Assembly: GCA_010093705.1 (NCBI GenBank)
Contig: MU006091.1
Coordinates: 734,702-798,701, forward strand
Reading direction: 5' to 3'
Source: Patellaria atrata CBS 101060
Lineage: Eukaryota > Ascomycota > Dothideomycetes > Patellariales > Patellariaceae
Length of the DNA: 64,000 nucleotides
Positions 30,853 through 41,973 of this stretch are shown in pieces (the first letter of the stretch is position 1; every line of letters begins with the position of its first letter). The notes beneath the pieces are model-generated. The model did no database searches. It was not told where the DNA came from and worked only from the letters and a program-made list of their open reading frames with translations. The position numbers and the translations under genes are program-made.

Positions 30853-32429
30853 TGTTGTAGGTAATGGTACCGCAACCACAATGAGATGAGTTTATTAAAC
30901 AGCTCGTACTGTTTGTGATGGCTCAGCATGGGATGCAAACGAAGCAAACACCTTAATTTTTGGTCTAGGCGTCAAGCTGCTCCCGTCATTTACAAACCAA
31001 GGGACCCCTTTCGTTACTCACATAAACCACTCCCAAGACCGTTGGCGATAGTCTCGACAGAAAGATAGAAAGGTAATGCGAACATGTTGGAATTGATCTG
31101 CTTAAAAGCCTAATTCACCCCTTTTCGCACCCTTCTACCCCTATGCTCTGTAACCTCTGTTCTTTTACCTTCGTCACCCATAGACCCAAGCTTCAATGAG
31201 AAGCTGTCAGCTCTCTTCTCTTATTATCAATAAGTCCCTCATTTTTTGTATTGAATAAATGCAGTCATCGCCGTGATTTAGCGCAGGGTTGGAAGTACAT
31301 TATATTTTTCCTTTACGAAGTAATTCAGATTAACATCCTCCCATAGCCAAATCCATCTTAATTTACACATCAATGACTTCTTTAAGACTTTCAAAGATTA
31401 TTCTTATGGTAACCTAGCGACGCTGTGAAGGGAGTGATAGCGTATTCGTCCATCAGTTTTCTTCGTCCGTTTACATATATCTTGTTTCCCGTTCTTTCTA
31501 GTTCTCTAGGGCCGATCTAAATGACTTTAAACGCTGTTCATATACTTTAATTTGACCTTTATGCGCCAGCACGGTTATCTCTACAGCGTCTCTACTAATT
31601 TCTTTATGAGTCAAAATCGTGATAAAAGACCCAATTCCAAAAACGAACGGAAGGAACACATTACGCTGGCTTCTCCTCCGTAGTTGATGCAGGGAATAAT
31701 TCTACAACGACTAGACATTAATGACATTGCTCAGTAGGTTCTCACGCGAGGGAGTGGGAGACTATCTTCGAATCGTTCCTCCTTCCTGAGTTCCGTCGCT
31801 CTCAACTCTTAAATGATTTATAAACGGAGCCCTACCTCACTTACAAGCTTCACAGGATATCACTTTCAGTCAAGTGGAGGCTCGTTCATGATCTCAACAA
31901 CTTTGAAACCTTTGTGTGAACAGTCGTCTACTTGAGTCCTAATGCCGCTCCTAATAGGAAGTAGTGGATTCTAATATCAAGTGGTTAGACGAATGGAGTG
32001 GCAGAGTACTGCAAAGTATACCACTCTGTACCCTGCTTAATGATTTCGAGACGATTGCTTTCAGAGAATCGAAGGCAGTATATGTGTCGGAGTAAAACGT
32101 AGAACACCGAAAACTCTAAACCGTAACGAGTATTGGGCTTTTTGAGGCCACCAACTTGTCTGATAGCATGTTTGTGTAGCTGTTTAGTTATAAGTAGTTA
32201 TAAGGCCAACAAATACAGTACCTTATTCCCCTACAAAAATTCGCGTCACGGAGCACAAAAAATCCCGTTCCGAAATAAAAAAAAGTCCCCTGCCAAGAAA
32301 TGGCCGTGCTTTCATGTCCAATTTATATTCCCTACTTAACAATCGATAGTGCCCTAGCATGTGCTTGCGACGACAAAAGGACTGTGAGTCCACCTCACAG
32401 CGCAAGTCCGACGAGCGCATCGATTCAGC
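30853..32429. other. Divergent intergenic region, CFIm25 and oxidosqualene cyclase
   Basis: About 1.6 kb that should hold both promoters. I find no supported coding region, RNA gene or repeat. The short plus-strand frame at 32133-32339 has no domain. The cyclase start is uncertain, so a 5' exon could lie in the right part. Confidence 0.45.
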
Positions 32430-34861
32430 ATGTTTTGGCCTATTACGGCCATATTCTTGCTGCTGCAGTGGCTCTTAGACAGTCTGTTTCTCATTCTATC
32501 AACCAAGAACAGGGAGCAGAAGATTAAAAGCAATACCTATGCTACCACGAGAGAGAAGGCTGGTTCAACGTCGAATAGGAAAGGTTATAAGACGTATAGA
32601 GACCAAAAGACGGACTACTCGCGCTGGCGACTCCTCGATGACAGAGGGCGACAAACATGGCATTATTTGAAAACGGAAAAGCAAATAAAGGAGTGGCCAC
32701 AGAGCATTGCCGACAAATGGCATCTGGGCATGGACACTGTGAGGCTTCTGTTGTATGGACTAAATGTATATTACCTCTTAGAGCTAATTATATTATTTAG
32801 GGGCTCCCTAACCTACCTCCTCCCAAAACTGCTATTGATTCCGTGAAGAATGCCCTTGAATTCTTCCAACATCTTCAACTTCCACCCGGAAACTGGGCTT
32901 GCGACTACGGTGGACCCATGTTTCTAGTTCCAGGCCTCGTTGTAACATGGTACGTCACCAAGACCGCTATACCGGAGGAATACAAAATCGAGATTGCAAA
33001 TTATCTATTCGCACGACAACATCCTAAAGATGGGGGTTGGGGCCTTCATATTGAGGGAGATAGCTCGGTTTTCGGAACTTCTATGAACTATACCGCACTC
33101 AGGCTCGTGGGAGTGGACTCTGAAGACCCTAGAATGATTAAAGCTAGAGCCCTTCTTCATAAGATGGGCGGAGCCGTCAATGGACCACACTGGGCAAAAT
33201 TCTGGCTAAGTGTATTGGGTGTTATGAAGTGGGAGATTGTGAATCCGGTTCCTCCTGAATTGTGGCTTCTTCCGGATTGGATCCCAATCTCCCCGTGGAG
33301 GTGGTGGATCCATATGCGTCAGGTGTTCTTGCCCATGTCGTTTATTTATTCGAAGCGATGGGTGTTCGAAGCCGACGATCTGGTTATGGAGTTAAGGGAT
33401 GAACTATTTGTTGAAGATTGGGAAGACATTGATTGGGCAGGTCATAGGAACAGTATCCACGAGAAGGACAATTACCACCCAAAGACATGGGTCTTGAATA
33501 CCATTAACTGGTTTCTAGTTCATGTGTGGTTCCCATATTTCAGGACGGATCGTATTGTAGAAAGAGCAGAGGAATGGACATGGCACCTTATCCAACGAGA
33601 AGATGAAAATACGGATTTTTCGTGCTTGGGGCCGGTCAATGCTCCAATGAACACTATAGCTTGCTATATACAAGAGGGCCATGAAGCATATTCAGTACGA
33701 CGACATATCGAACGGTTAGAGGACTTTATTTGGGTCAAAAATGAAGGCATGCTTATGAATGGCACTAACGGCGTACAAAACTGGGACACTTCGTTTCTCA
33801 TTCAATCGGTTGTGGAAGCAGGTTTAGAGAAGGACCCGAAGTGGAAACCTATGTTGGTTAAAGCGCTTGAATATCTTGAAGATCAACAGGTTCGTGAAAA
33901 CACTAGGGACTATAAGTCCTGCTATCGGCATCCTAGCAAGGGTGCATGGACCTTCAGCAACAAAGATCAAGGATACGCCGTTAGTGATTGTACTTCTGAG
34001 GCTGTCAAGAGTATCATGATGCTACAGAATTCCCCAGGTTACCCTGAATTGGTGTCTCTAGAGAGGATACACGACGCTATCGATGTCCTCCTCACTTACC
34101 AGAACCCTTCAGGAGGATGCGCTTCGTACGAACCGACAAGAGGTTCGGAACACATGGAATTACTGAACGCGGCCGAAGTATTTGGCAGAATCATGATCGA
34201 ATACGATTATCCCGAATGTACTACAGCATGTGTTACCGCATTGTCGAGTTTCAAGTGGTTATACCCTCCTTACCGGACAGCGGATATTGACCGCTTCATC
34301 TCTCGAGCTGTCGCATTCATTCGTCGTGCTCAGCGGCCTGATGGGAGCTGGTACGGAGCTTGGGGAATTTGCTTCTCATACGCTGCTATGTTTGCTCTAG
34401 AATCTCTGGCCTCTGTCGGTGAAACCTACGAGAATAGCGAGCGCGTCCGCCGTGCTTGTCATTTCTTCTTGGATCGCCAATTTGAAGATGGTGGCTGGGG
34501 TGAGTCTTACAAAGCATGTGAAACAGGCGTATGGACTCCCTCTGAGAAAAGTTTAGTGGTGCAGACTAGTTGGGTATGCATCGCACTTATGGAAGCGCAG
34601 TACCCCGATCCAGAGCCAATTAAGAGGGCGTTGTCAATGGTGGTTGGTCGGCAGAGGGCTAACGGAGAATGGGCTCAAGAGTTGATTGAGGGCGTGTTTA
34701 ATAAGAGTTGGTGAGTACTATACTAATGTTCAATTTAACTGTGAATTCTTATGGCTGACGATATTCCCAGTATGATTTCTTACCCTAATTACAAATTCAT
34801 TTTTCCCATAAGAGCATTGGGGATGTTCGCCAAGAGATATGGTGAGATAGAGCTCGCATAA
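32430..34861 (+). CDS. ERG7: Oxidosqualene cyclase (lanosterol synthase type), 769 aa
   Basis: Three exons: 32430-32738, 32801-34710 and 34771-34861; the sum is 770 codons. It cyclises 2,3-oxidosqualene, normally to lanosterol for ergosterol. Landmarks are YSRWRLLDDRGRQTWHYL, the join GMDT|GLPNLPPPKTAIDS, QW-type motifs (QHPKDGGWGLH, RPDGSWYGAWG, RQFEDGGWGES), His274 in WWIHMRQ and Tyr546 in CASYEPTRG (positions of the yeast/human catalytic His and Tyr), the acid motif with Asp499 in VSDCTSE (usually DCTAE), and the end SCMISYPNYKFIFPIRALGMF. The modelled N-terminus has a strong hydrophobic segment (MFWPITAIFLLLQWLLDSLF) that is not usual for Erg7. The start may therefore be wrong, or the gene may encode a membrane-anchored paralogue. 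Confidence 0.9.
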
Positions 34862-35707
34862 GGAAATGCAGGTCCATTATGTTGTTACAACACTTCTGGT
34901 TGTACATAAACTACGACGACGGTATTGTACAGAAATTAATGTAATCACATGATGTTTTGTTAATTGTATCCCCCCCTCCATCACACTTGCCAATAATCCC
35001 TGGCCTCTGTAAGCTTGTCAAGCAATGTTAGTACATTTCTAATTCCATAGTATCAACTTATCTGCATTGTCTATACGAGCAAGTCTTGGGTATGAGTGGA
35101 TTGTCATCCATATGTTTTCGACTTAGTACTTTTGCGTACCTTACCGGGGATGAAATATCATTTTCACAGCGACGGTACAGTAGGGGAGGGTAGTCATAGC
35201 GTGAAGATATGTAAAGAACTTATTGTCACAACAATGATGCTCATTACCGAGCCCCTGTAACTTATAACGTGAATTCTAGAGTGGAATTGAAGTAGATGGT
35301 TTAAAGAAGGTGTTACCGACCACGTGGAGCCGCGTCGCGCTATGTTCTAAGTTTAGCCGCGAACGCATCGGTCATCCCACTCCTGGTTCATTATATGTAT
35401 CGAGGCTGCTAATCAATATTTGACGTGTAAATCAAAATATATGCATTCCAGGACACAATGTCCTCATTAGAGAATAACGATGATAGTGTACATACCTTGG
35501 ATAGCCGAACCATGGCTGAAATACGAAGACAATTGCATGTGGTGCGTTTGCTGCAGATCTCATCGCACCCGTGATTAGATATCGGCGTGGCGCTGATAAA
35601 AGTTGATGTAGGCTCCCGATGGACGCGACAACGCAAACCCGAGACGGATCCCTCAACTGGTCACGTCGAAGACCGCCCCGATATTAGGTACCTCAAGGGA
35701 GAGTGCA
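34862..35707. other. Intergenic region, cyclase to Crb2/Rad9-like gene
   Basis: These 846 nt hold one 3' UTR and one promoter on the same strand. Small frames near 35409-35772 show no domain. No RNA gene is seen. Confidence 0.45.
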
Positions 35708-38700
35708 ATGCAAGATTTGCGAGCCTTTCAGTCCTCTGCGGGCTTCCCGGATGGAGATACACAACCTATTGACTCTCAGTTGTACAGGTCCAGCAAAGTT
35801 GCAACTCAGAGTCAGAATGAAGGAACAGGGGATGCATGGCTAATCACCAATTCTCAACCGGAAGACACAACACTACATACAATTGCTGAAGGTGAAAACG
35901 GACATATCAACATGACGAGCAATTGGACACAGGATTTCGGATCGTCCGATGACGTGAGTGTCGACGGGGAGAATACCACAGAATTGAGCCCTGAAGCACA
36001 AATGAGGATACACCAAGCAGCCCAAACAAAAGCACAATTCCTGGCTCCAAAGACTCCCGGGACAGCAGGTCGAAAGCGGAACTGGAAAGGAGACGTCATT
36101 AGTTCTGATTCTAAGACACCGGGTTCAGCGCAGATAGCAGCACTCTTTGGCAACGCTCCTGGCGCAGCTATGATGTCGCTAACTCAAATCTTCAACAATA
36201 CTCAAGCTCCAACCTCACCGGTCTCCGTTGGAGAGGAGGCCCGCTCCGACCCAGTGTTTACTCGTCCCTCACCTGGATTTGGACAATTCGTAAACTCATC
36301 CCCTCCTCCACCAGTCTCGAGTCCTATTAAACATCATCGTAGTGATCCTTCGCGAGCGACAACAGAACCTAGGGATGCGTATGTAACAATGAAGGAGAGC
36401 CAGGAGAAGAGAGAGGTGCATAGAAGAGCAAGGCAGGAGCAAGGTGCGGTACATAGTGACGAGTTAGATGAAGCATTTCAAGAGCTCACTGCGGAGGAGC
36501 AGAGGATAGCCAGGAGGAACAGACAACGGCAGAGAGATCTTGCGGCACTCAAGGAGCTTGGGAATTTATCTGCGCCTAAGACATCTCGGGAGGTTCAGGA
36601 GAAAATGAGTAAGAAGAGCGTCATTTCAAGTGACACCGACTTTGTGACACCAGGCTACTCTCTAAGAAAAAGTAGGAAAGAAGTTATATCTATATCTGAT
36701 GATGAGGATGAATCATCGGCGGAGGAGGAGGAATTGGCTACGGACACACCCGCCAGTACTGTCACATCAAAACGGATATCGAATGAACCAAGTAGCGCTA
36801 TTCAGGTTCCCATGACTTCTTCCAAACCTAATGCATTGTCTAATGAAACTGTCCTCCGGGGAAGCAGCCCATCCAAGCGCTCGGAAAAACCACATATCTC
36901 AGCTGATCGTCAAAGAGACTTGAGAACATCTCGTACCACGCACGAGATCGCGGTCGCAGATTCGCAACCTGATCAACCAAGGCCAGAGCATGGTAATCCC
37001 TCAAAACCGATACAGCAAGAGTCTTCACTGGGGTTAGATTCAAGAATAATGCAGTCACAATATTCGACAAAGTCTGAGCAGCTAAGGTTTCAAAAGATCA
37101 AGGCTTTGGTTGTTGACAGCTCATCAATCCCTCTCCCTCCTTTGAGTTCTAGCCAAATCGATGGTGCAGAGGAAGAACAAATTCCTAGCAGTCCCCCTAT
37201 GTTGCCTCCGGTGCGACCATTGGAAGATGACCGAGATAACGTCGATTTGATTGAGGATAATGACGCCTTGGTGGATGGTGACAATGATCAAGGCACCGAG
37301 GAGCCGTATGAGGACAACACGTCTCGACCCCCATGTAGCATCAAGCCAACCTATAACTCCAAGGAAAAACAGAACGCACCCATACGGCAGGATAAGCAAG
37401 TAAGATCGCACTCTACAATTCCTGAAACCGATGATGTAGAATTTTCCATTCCTCAAACGCTCAATTCTAGGACTAGCGGTAGAAACCACAACTCACAGCA
37501 CAGCGCGAGAGATACCCAGAACACGTCAACCCGAACAAATACTAACGCCACTACACAACTTGCGACTGCAAATACTCATACTTCTACTCCGAGTCCTCAG
37601 AAGAAATCCCAACAGACTATGTCGCCCAGATCTGGTGCTCGCACACCTGGTAATTTAGGCATCCGAAAACTTACCGATATCGCGGCAGGCCCATCCCAAG
37701 ATAACATTAAAGACATGGATTTACCCCTGAGTTTTCTTCAAGACGACGAGGCTAATTGGATTCTTTCCGGCTCATCTCCCGTTAAACCAAGGAGGAAGAG
37801 GTTAAAAGTTTATCATGTAAAACAATCATCAGTCGAATCAACAGCTCAACTAGTCGAGGCAAGAAATCGTCTCGCGTCTCTAGAATCGACGGAAACCGGA
37901 GATACACAAGTGAATCCTCCAGCCGTTGAGCAGCAAGAGGTATCAATATTTGATCGAGACGCAGTGTTAAAGAGAGGAAGGCTCTCGCGGCCCTCTGTCA
38001 AGGTTAATAGGAAGGATCTAGGGGGTTCTACTTTTATCGTCTCACAAGACCCTTCTCCAACGGTTTTGGAAGGGGAGAAGACAAGCAGTCAGATGCGCGA
38101 GAAGAAGTCAGCATTACAGCCAGAGAAAACCAAAACTATTGCAGGTACTTCGAAGATTGGAGCAAGTGCATTATCCACGAAAGACGTACCGCGGCAGAGC
38201 CTCCAAGGAACAGAATCATCTAAAGCAAATAGCAGATCAGATGCTCCTTTACCCGGGAACCGCAATGAGTCTCTGCAGAATGATAAAACGAAACCTCCCG
38301 TACCTCGAAGAGTACTTGCCCTCTTTAATGGAACTAATAGGAGTTATTATCCCGCAACCTGTCTTGGTGTCTCTGCAGTTGACCCAACTCGATTTAGGAT
38401 TCGATTTGACGATGGGACAGTGGACGATAAATTAGAAGGACACAATATCTGTACGCTGGACCTACGGATAGATGACTTTGTTAAGGTGGATCTACCCAAA
38501 ATGAGAAGTAATAGTTATGTTGTTTGTGGATTCGACGATCATCAGCCAAATAGGTCTACTATTCTCATACCAGGCGACGGATTCCCTCTTACAGACATTC
38601 ACGGTCACGAAACAGTTCTATTGGCTATAAGATCTCGGAATTCGATTCCGCAAGAAAGTGCGAAAGCTGCAGAGGATCGTATCCCGATTCCGATTACAAG

Positions 38701-39838
38701 CCTGTATATTTTGCCAACGATGTGGAAAATGTTTAAAGATCGCCTTTACTCTTCACTTACTCCTCTCCTAACGCCAGAATCCGGGGGGAATATAGGTAGG
38801 CCACGAACTCCATCCATTACCCCAAGCGTTCCTGTAACACCTACCTCATGGTCACGGCGTCCACTACCCTTACAGTTGAATTCATTCACTTCCCGATCGG
38901 CGCAATCTCAGTCTCGAGCACATAGATTATTTAATAATATGGCCTTCGCCGTTAGCTTCTACAATACATCCCTTACAGAGGCTCAGCGGGAGAATATCAA
39001 AACTCAAATCGTCTCACACGGTGGTCAGGTTCTTGAGTCAGGGTTTCACCAGCTGTTCGATATACCTTCTACCGTTAGCTTTGATACAAATGATGACGAG
39101 AACTCTCCTGTTCTGAAGTTGACAAGGGAGGCAGAAATGCTGGGTTTTGTAGCGCTGATTACCGACAAGATGATCAGGACTCCGAAGTACATCCAAGCTC
39201 TTGCGCTTGGCTTACCATGCGTACATTTCCGGTGGCTTTCTGACTCTCTCGTTGCAGGTGAACCCTTACCTTGGAGTAAATATCTCCTACCAGCGGGTGA
39301 GAGCATGTTCTTATCCGGTGCGATACGCTCCCGAGTCTTATCCATATATCCGGCCGTTAGCCATGGGAACGAATGCGCTGAACATGGCTTCAAGAGCGTT
39401 GTTCAGCGGAGACAGCATCTGTTGAAAGGGAAAAATATTCTCATGGTCATGCCAGCTAAAAAGGCCGCGGATGAGACACGCCGAGGCTATCTTTTTCTAG
39501 CATTAGCACTTGGTCCAGCATATGTGAGGACTGTTGAGGGTTTAACTGCAGCGAAAGGAATTTTAGATGCTAGGTCTAAGGCAGAGTCAGAATACCCACG
39601 TGGTAAGTGGGACGTTGTTCATCTACATTCCAACACTAGCACTGCAGAGGCTGAGGCTTGCTTGTTCGGGTCCGGGACTCCGATAGGCGGCGTAGACAAG
39701 CGTAGGAAAAGGAAGAAGGATATTGATGCTGATGGATCTCACAAGGTGGAATTGGGAACTAAGGTGGGAAGCCTAATTATCGTCAGGGACGAATTTGTCG
39801 TGCAGAGTTTGATCTTGGGGGAGCTGGTGGAGATCTGA
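35708..39838 (+). CDS. DNA-damage checkpoint mediator, Crb2/Rad9/53BP1 type, 1376 aa
   Basis: Single exon. The first 850 residues are Ser/Thr-rich, mostly disordered, with many SQ/TQ sites (e.g. VATQSQNEG, ITNSQPED, DTQNTS) that are candidate ATM/ATR-kinase targets, and a helical stretch near 220-300. A Tudor domain starts near residue 865 (RRVLALFNGTNRSYYPATCL, then FRIRFDDGTVDDK). Tandem BRCT repeats occupy about 1077-1376 (AFAVSFYNTSLTEAQRENIK, then GGQVLESGF, YIQALALGLPCVHFRWLSDS, KNILMVMP). This order matches Crb2, Rad9 and 53BP1, which read H4K20me and phospho-H2A at breaks and activate the effector kinase. The start at MQDLRAFQSSAGFPDGDTQP fits the S/T-rich beginning; upstream frames have no domain. 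Confidence 0.9.
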   Translation: MQDLRAFQSSAGFPDGDTQPIDSQLYRSSKVATQSQNEGTGDAWLITNSQPEDTTLHTIAEGENGHINMTSNWTQDFGSSDDVSVDGENTTELSPEAQMRIHQAAQTKAQFLAPKTPGTAGRKRNWKGDVISSDSKTPGSAQIAALFGNAPGAAMMSLTQIFNNTQAPTSPVSVGEEARSDPVFTRPSPGFGQFVNSSPPPPVSSPIKHHRSDPSRATTEPRDAYVTMKESQEKREVHRRARQEQGAVHSDELDEAFQELTAEEQRIARRNRQRQRDLAALKELGNLSAPKTSREVQEKMSKKSVISSDTDFVTPGYSLRKSRKEVISISDDEDESSAEEEELATDTPASTVTSKRISNEPSSAIQVPMTSSKPNALSNETVLRGSSPSKRSEKPHISADRQRDLRTSRTTHEIAVADSQPDQPRPEHGNPSKPIQQESSLGLDSRIMQSQYSTKSEQLRFQKIKALVVDSSSIPLPPLSSSQIDGAEEEQIPSSPPMLPPVRPLEDDRDNVDLIEDNDALVDGDNDQGTEEPYEDNTSRPPCSIKPTYNSKEKQNAPIRQDKQVRSHSTIPETDDVEFSIPQTLNSRTSGRNHNSQHSARDTQNTSTRTNTNATTQLATANTHTSTPSPQKKSQQTMSPRSGARTPGNLGIRKLTDIAAGPSQDNIKDMDLPLSFLQDDEANWILSGSSPVKPRRKRLKVYHVKQSSVESTAQLVEARNRLASLESTETGDTQVNPPAVEQQEVSIFDRDAVLKRGRLSRPSVKVNRKDLGGSTFIVSQDPSPTVLEGEKTSSQMREKKSALQPEKTKTIAGTSKIGASALSTKDVPRQSLQGTESSKANSRSDAPLPGNRNESLQNDKTKPPVPRRVLALFNGTNRSYYPATCLGVSAVDPTRFRIRFDDGTVDDKLEGHNICTLDLRIDDFVKVDLPKMRSNSYVVCGFDDHQPNRSTILIPGDGFPLTDIHGHETVLLAIRSRNSIPQESAKAAEDRIPIPITSLYILPTMWKMFKDRLYSSLTPLLTPESGGNIGRPRTPSITPSVPVTPTSWSRRPLPLQLNSFTSRSAQSQSRAHRLFNNMAFAVSFYNTSLTEAQRENIKTQIVSHGGQVLESGFHQLFDIPSTVSFDTNDDENSPVLKLTREAEMLGFVALITDKMIRTPKYIQALALGLPCVHFRWLSDSLVAGEPLPWSKYLLPAGESMFLSGAIRSRVLSIYPAVSHGNECAEHGFKSVVQRRQHLLKGKNILMVMPAKKAADETRRGYLFLALALGPAYVRTVEGLTAAKGILDARSKAESEYPRGKWDVVHLHSNTSTAEAEACLFGSGTPIGGVDKRRKRKKDIDADGSHKVELGTKVGSLIIVRDEFVVQSLILGELVEI

Positions 39839-40441
39839 ACTGGAAGAGATCAAAGAGGGAATTTTGTAGACCTGATTAAGCTTGCTACTACATTAAGCCT
39901 GGAGTCCGAGGTCAAGATATACAAGAGAGAAGTTTTGTATCCAAAGGATATGGAACTTGAAGGAAACTGATTCTGGATATGGGGTCCCTAGCACGTATAG
40001 TGTTCCGAAAGGTCCTCAACAAAGCATGAGTAGGGTAATATAGGGACTTGAGTACCACAACTATCATACAACTTCATGTTAAATTCAATTACTGATCAAT
40101 TGATCCAAGTGATGTACTTATAAGCTCAGTTCCTTGCAGTAAAAGAACCTCAAGGCCATCTCGCCTAAACGAGTAAAGTACCCCACGTTTGTTTGAACAT
40201 CATCAGTTTTGTTCACTCCCACCTTGATACTGACGGAAAAAGTATAAGGTGGAGTAAGATGTGGAATACCCGATGTACCACGGACTAAGGTTCTATATAA
40301 TGCGTTTAGTCACATCGTCTCGCGAGGCCCAAAGACGTTCTGTTGGCTAACCAGCTCTACCGTGGTGTGGACAGTCGTCCCTATATCAAAGCATCCAACA
40401 TCAGCCATCGCGCCTCGACATTCCAATCCCACATATCAAAA
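39839..40441. other. Intergenic region upstream of GH105-like gene
   Basis: Same-strand gap of 603 nt. The next frame opens at 40343, but I prefer the Met at 40442. Nothing else is recognisable. Confidence 0.45.
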
Positions 40442-41668
40442 ATGCCCCTAGCAACACGCATAATCTACATCCTCCTCTCCCTTCTCGTCCTCCTGGCGGC
40501 CTCCTACTACAACACCTGGCCCTTCTTCTCCCACCGGCCCCATACCCTCTCCCCCACCCCATCCATCGCCGCCATCGCAGCCCTCGCCCAATCCCTCCCC
40601 TCCCACTCCTGGGAATACGGCACCGCCGCCAACGCCCTCCTGGAGCTGCACAACCCCTCCCTGACCGTCTTCGATCCCTCCCCTTTCCCCGCAGACAAGA
40701 TTCCCTGGGCCGACCCCATCAACACAGACGCCCTCCTGTACGCGGCCCCGCACATCGCCACGGACGGCCCGACCCTCTTCCCGGCCGACAAAACCGGTAC
40801 CGCAGATCCGGCAGCGCTGGGCGTGTCTGCCGTCTTACTCGGCCAGTCTGACCCCACCTACCTGACCGCCGCCCGGCACCAGGCCGAGTACCTCCTGCGC
40901 CGCGCTCCACGCTTCCCCCACGGCGGCGACGGGGACGGGGACAAGGAGGGCGCGATATCGCACCGCACGGACGGCGTGGAAGCATGGTCCGATTTCGTCG
41001 CCATGGCACCCCCGTTCCTCGCCTACTACGCCGTCGCCGCGTCCGACAAGCACCTCACACGTGCCGCCGTTTCACAGATCGTGCTCTACAGCCACCTCCT
41101 CGCCGCCAACGGCACGGGGCCGGAACGGGGGTTATGGCGGCACGTGCGCGGCGGCGGGGCGCACGCGGACCCGGGGTTCTGGGCGACGGGGAACGGGTGG
41201 GTCGCGTATGGGATTGCGCGCACGCTGGCGACGGTGGCGGGGTGGGGTCCTACGTCCGCGTGGCGGGGGGAGAGGGAGGCGCTTGTGAGCCTTGTGGGGG
41301 GGTTGCTGGAGGCAGTTGTGGCGACGGATGGGCATAGGAGGGAGGAGAGGCTGTTGGGGAATTATCTCGCGGATTCGGGGTCGTTTGAGGAAGCGGCGGG
41401 GACGGCGTTGCTGGCGGCGGCGGTGTATAGGATGGTGGTGCTGGAGCCGAGGGTGTTTGGGGGGAGGTATGTGAGGTGGGCGGATAAGAAGAGGATGGCT
41501 GTGTTGAAGGAGGTGGATGCGGAAGGGCGGGTGCGAAGGGTGGTGAATCCGTTGGACCATGCGAGTACGGAACCGATGCTAAAGGGCGGGAGTCCGGAGG
41601 CGCAGGCGTTTGTGGTTATGATGTGGGCGGCGCGGAGGGAGTGTGTGAGGGTGGGGAGGTGTCAATAG
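40442..41668 (+). CDS. GH88/GH105-like six-hairpin glycosidase, 408 aa, N-terminal membrane anchor
   Basis: Single open frame. I chose the Met at 40442 (MPLATRIIYILLSLLVLLAA) because it directly gives a signal-anchor (about residues 5-23); the frame also has a Met at 40343. Blocks typical of (alpha/alpha)6 hydrolases related to unsaturated glucuronyl/rhamnogalacturonyl hydrolases are DGVEAWSDFVAMAPPFLAYY, GLWRHV, DPGFWATGNGWVAYGIARTL and GNYLADSGSFEEAAGTALLA. GFWATGNGW and DSGSFEEAAG match conserved motifs of that fold. The substrate could be plant or fungal uronic-acid oligosaccharides. The gene is intronless and much more GC-rich than its neighbours, C-rich before about 41,100 and G-rich after. 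Confidence 0.8.
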   Translation: MPLATRIIYILLSLLVLLAASYYNTWPFFSHRPHTLSPTPSIAAIAALAQSLPSHSWEYGTAANALLELHNPSLTVFDPSPFPADKIPWADPINTDALLYAAPHIATDGPTLFPADKTGTADPAALGVSAVLLGQSDPTYLTAARHQAEYLLRRAPRFPHGGDGDGDKEGAISHRTDGVEAWSDFVAMAPPFLAYYAVAASDKHLTRAAVSQIVLYSHLLAANGTGPERGLWRHVRGGGAHADPGFWATGNGWVAYGIARTLATVAGWGPTSAWRGEREALVSLVGGLLEAVVATDGHRREERLLGNYLADSGSFEEAAGTALLAAAVYRMVVLEPRVFGGRYVRWADKKRMAVLKEVDAEGRVRRVVNPLDHASTEPMLKGGSPEAQAFVVMMWAARRECVRVGRCQ

Positions 41669-41887
41669 GGGAAAGGATGATGACGGGAGGATGGTGCTAA
41701 AGTGAGTATGACTTAAGGGAATATAGTTTAGGAAGATTATATAGAGGTGAATATTTGATACCTGATTGTAATTCACGGATGTTTCACTATCTACAAGCTT
41801 TTAACCAAGAAATGTACCCTTTTGGTACCGAGAAGCCATTTCACTGAAGGTTACAGGCCCTTACACCTGTATCCACTCCCCCCACTT

Positions 41888-41918
<31 letters not shown>

Positions 41919-41973
41919 CTCTCCCTTTCCATCCCACCCCTTCCAAACTTTTGTCTTGCTTTTGTGCACACCT
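41669..41973. other. Convergent gap with poly-C tract
   Basis: These 305 nt separate convergent stop codons and contain the C homopolymer listed separately, embedded in a wider C/T-rich stretch (41875-41950). No gene is supported. Confidence 0.5.
41888..41915 (+). repeat. 28-nt C homopolymer
   Basis: An uninterrupted run of 28 C (G on the minus strand), with further C-rich runs on both sides. The length of such runs is often uncertain in assemblies. Confidence 0.9.
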
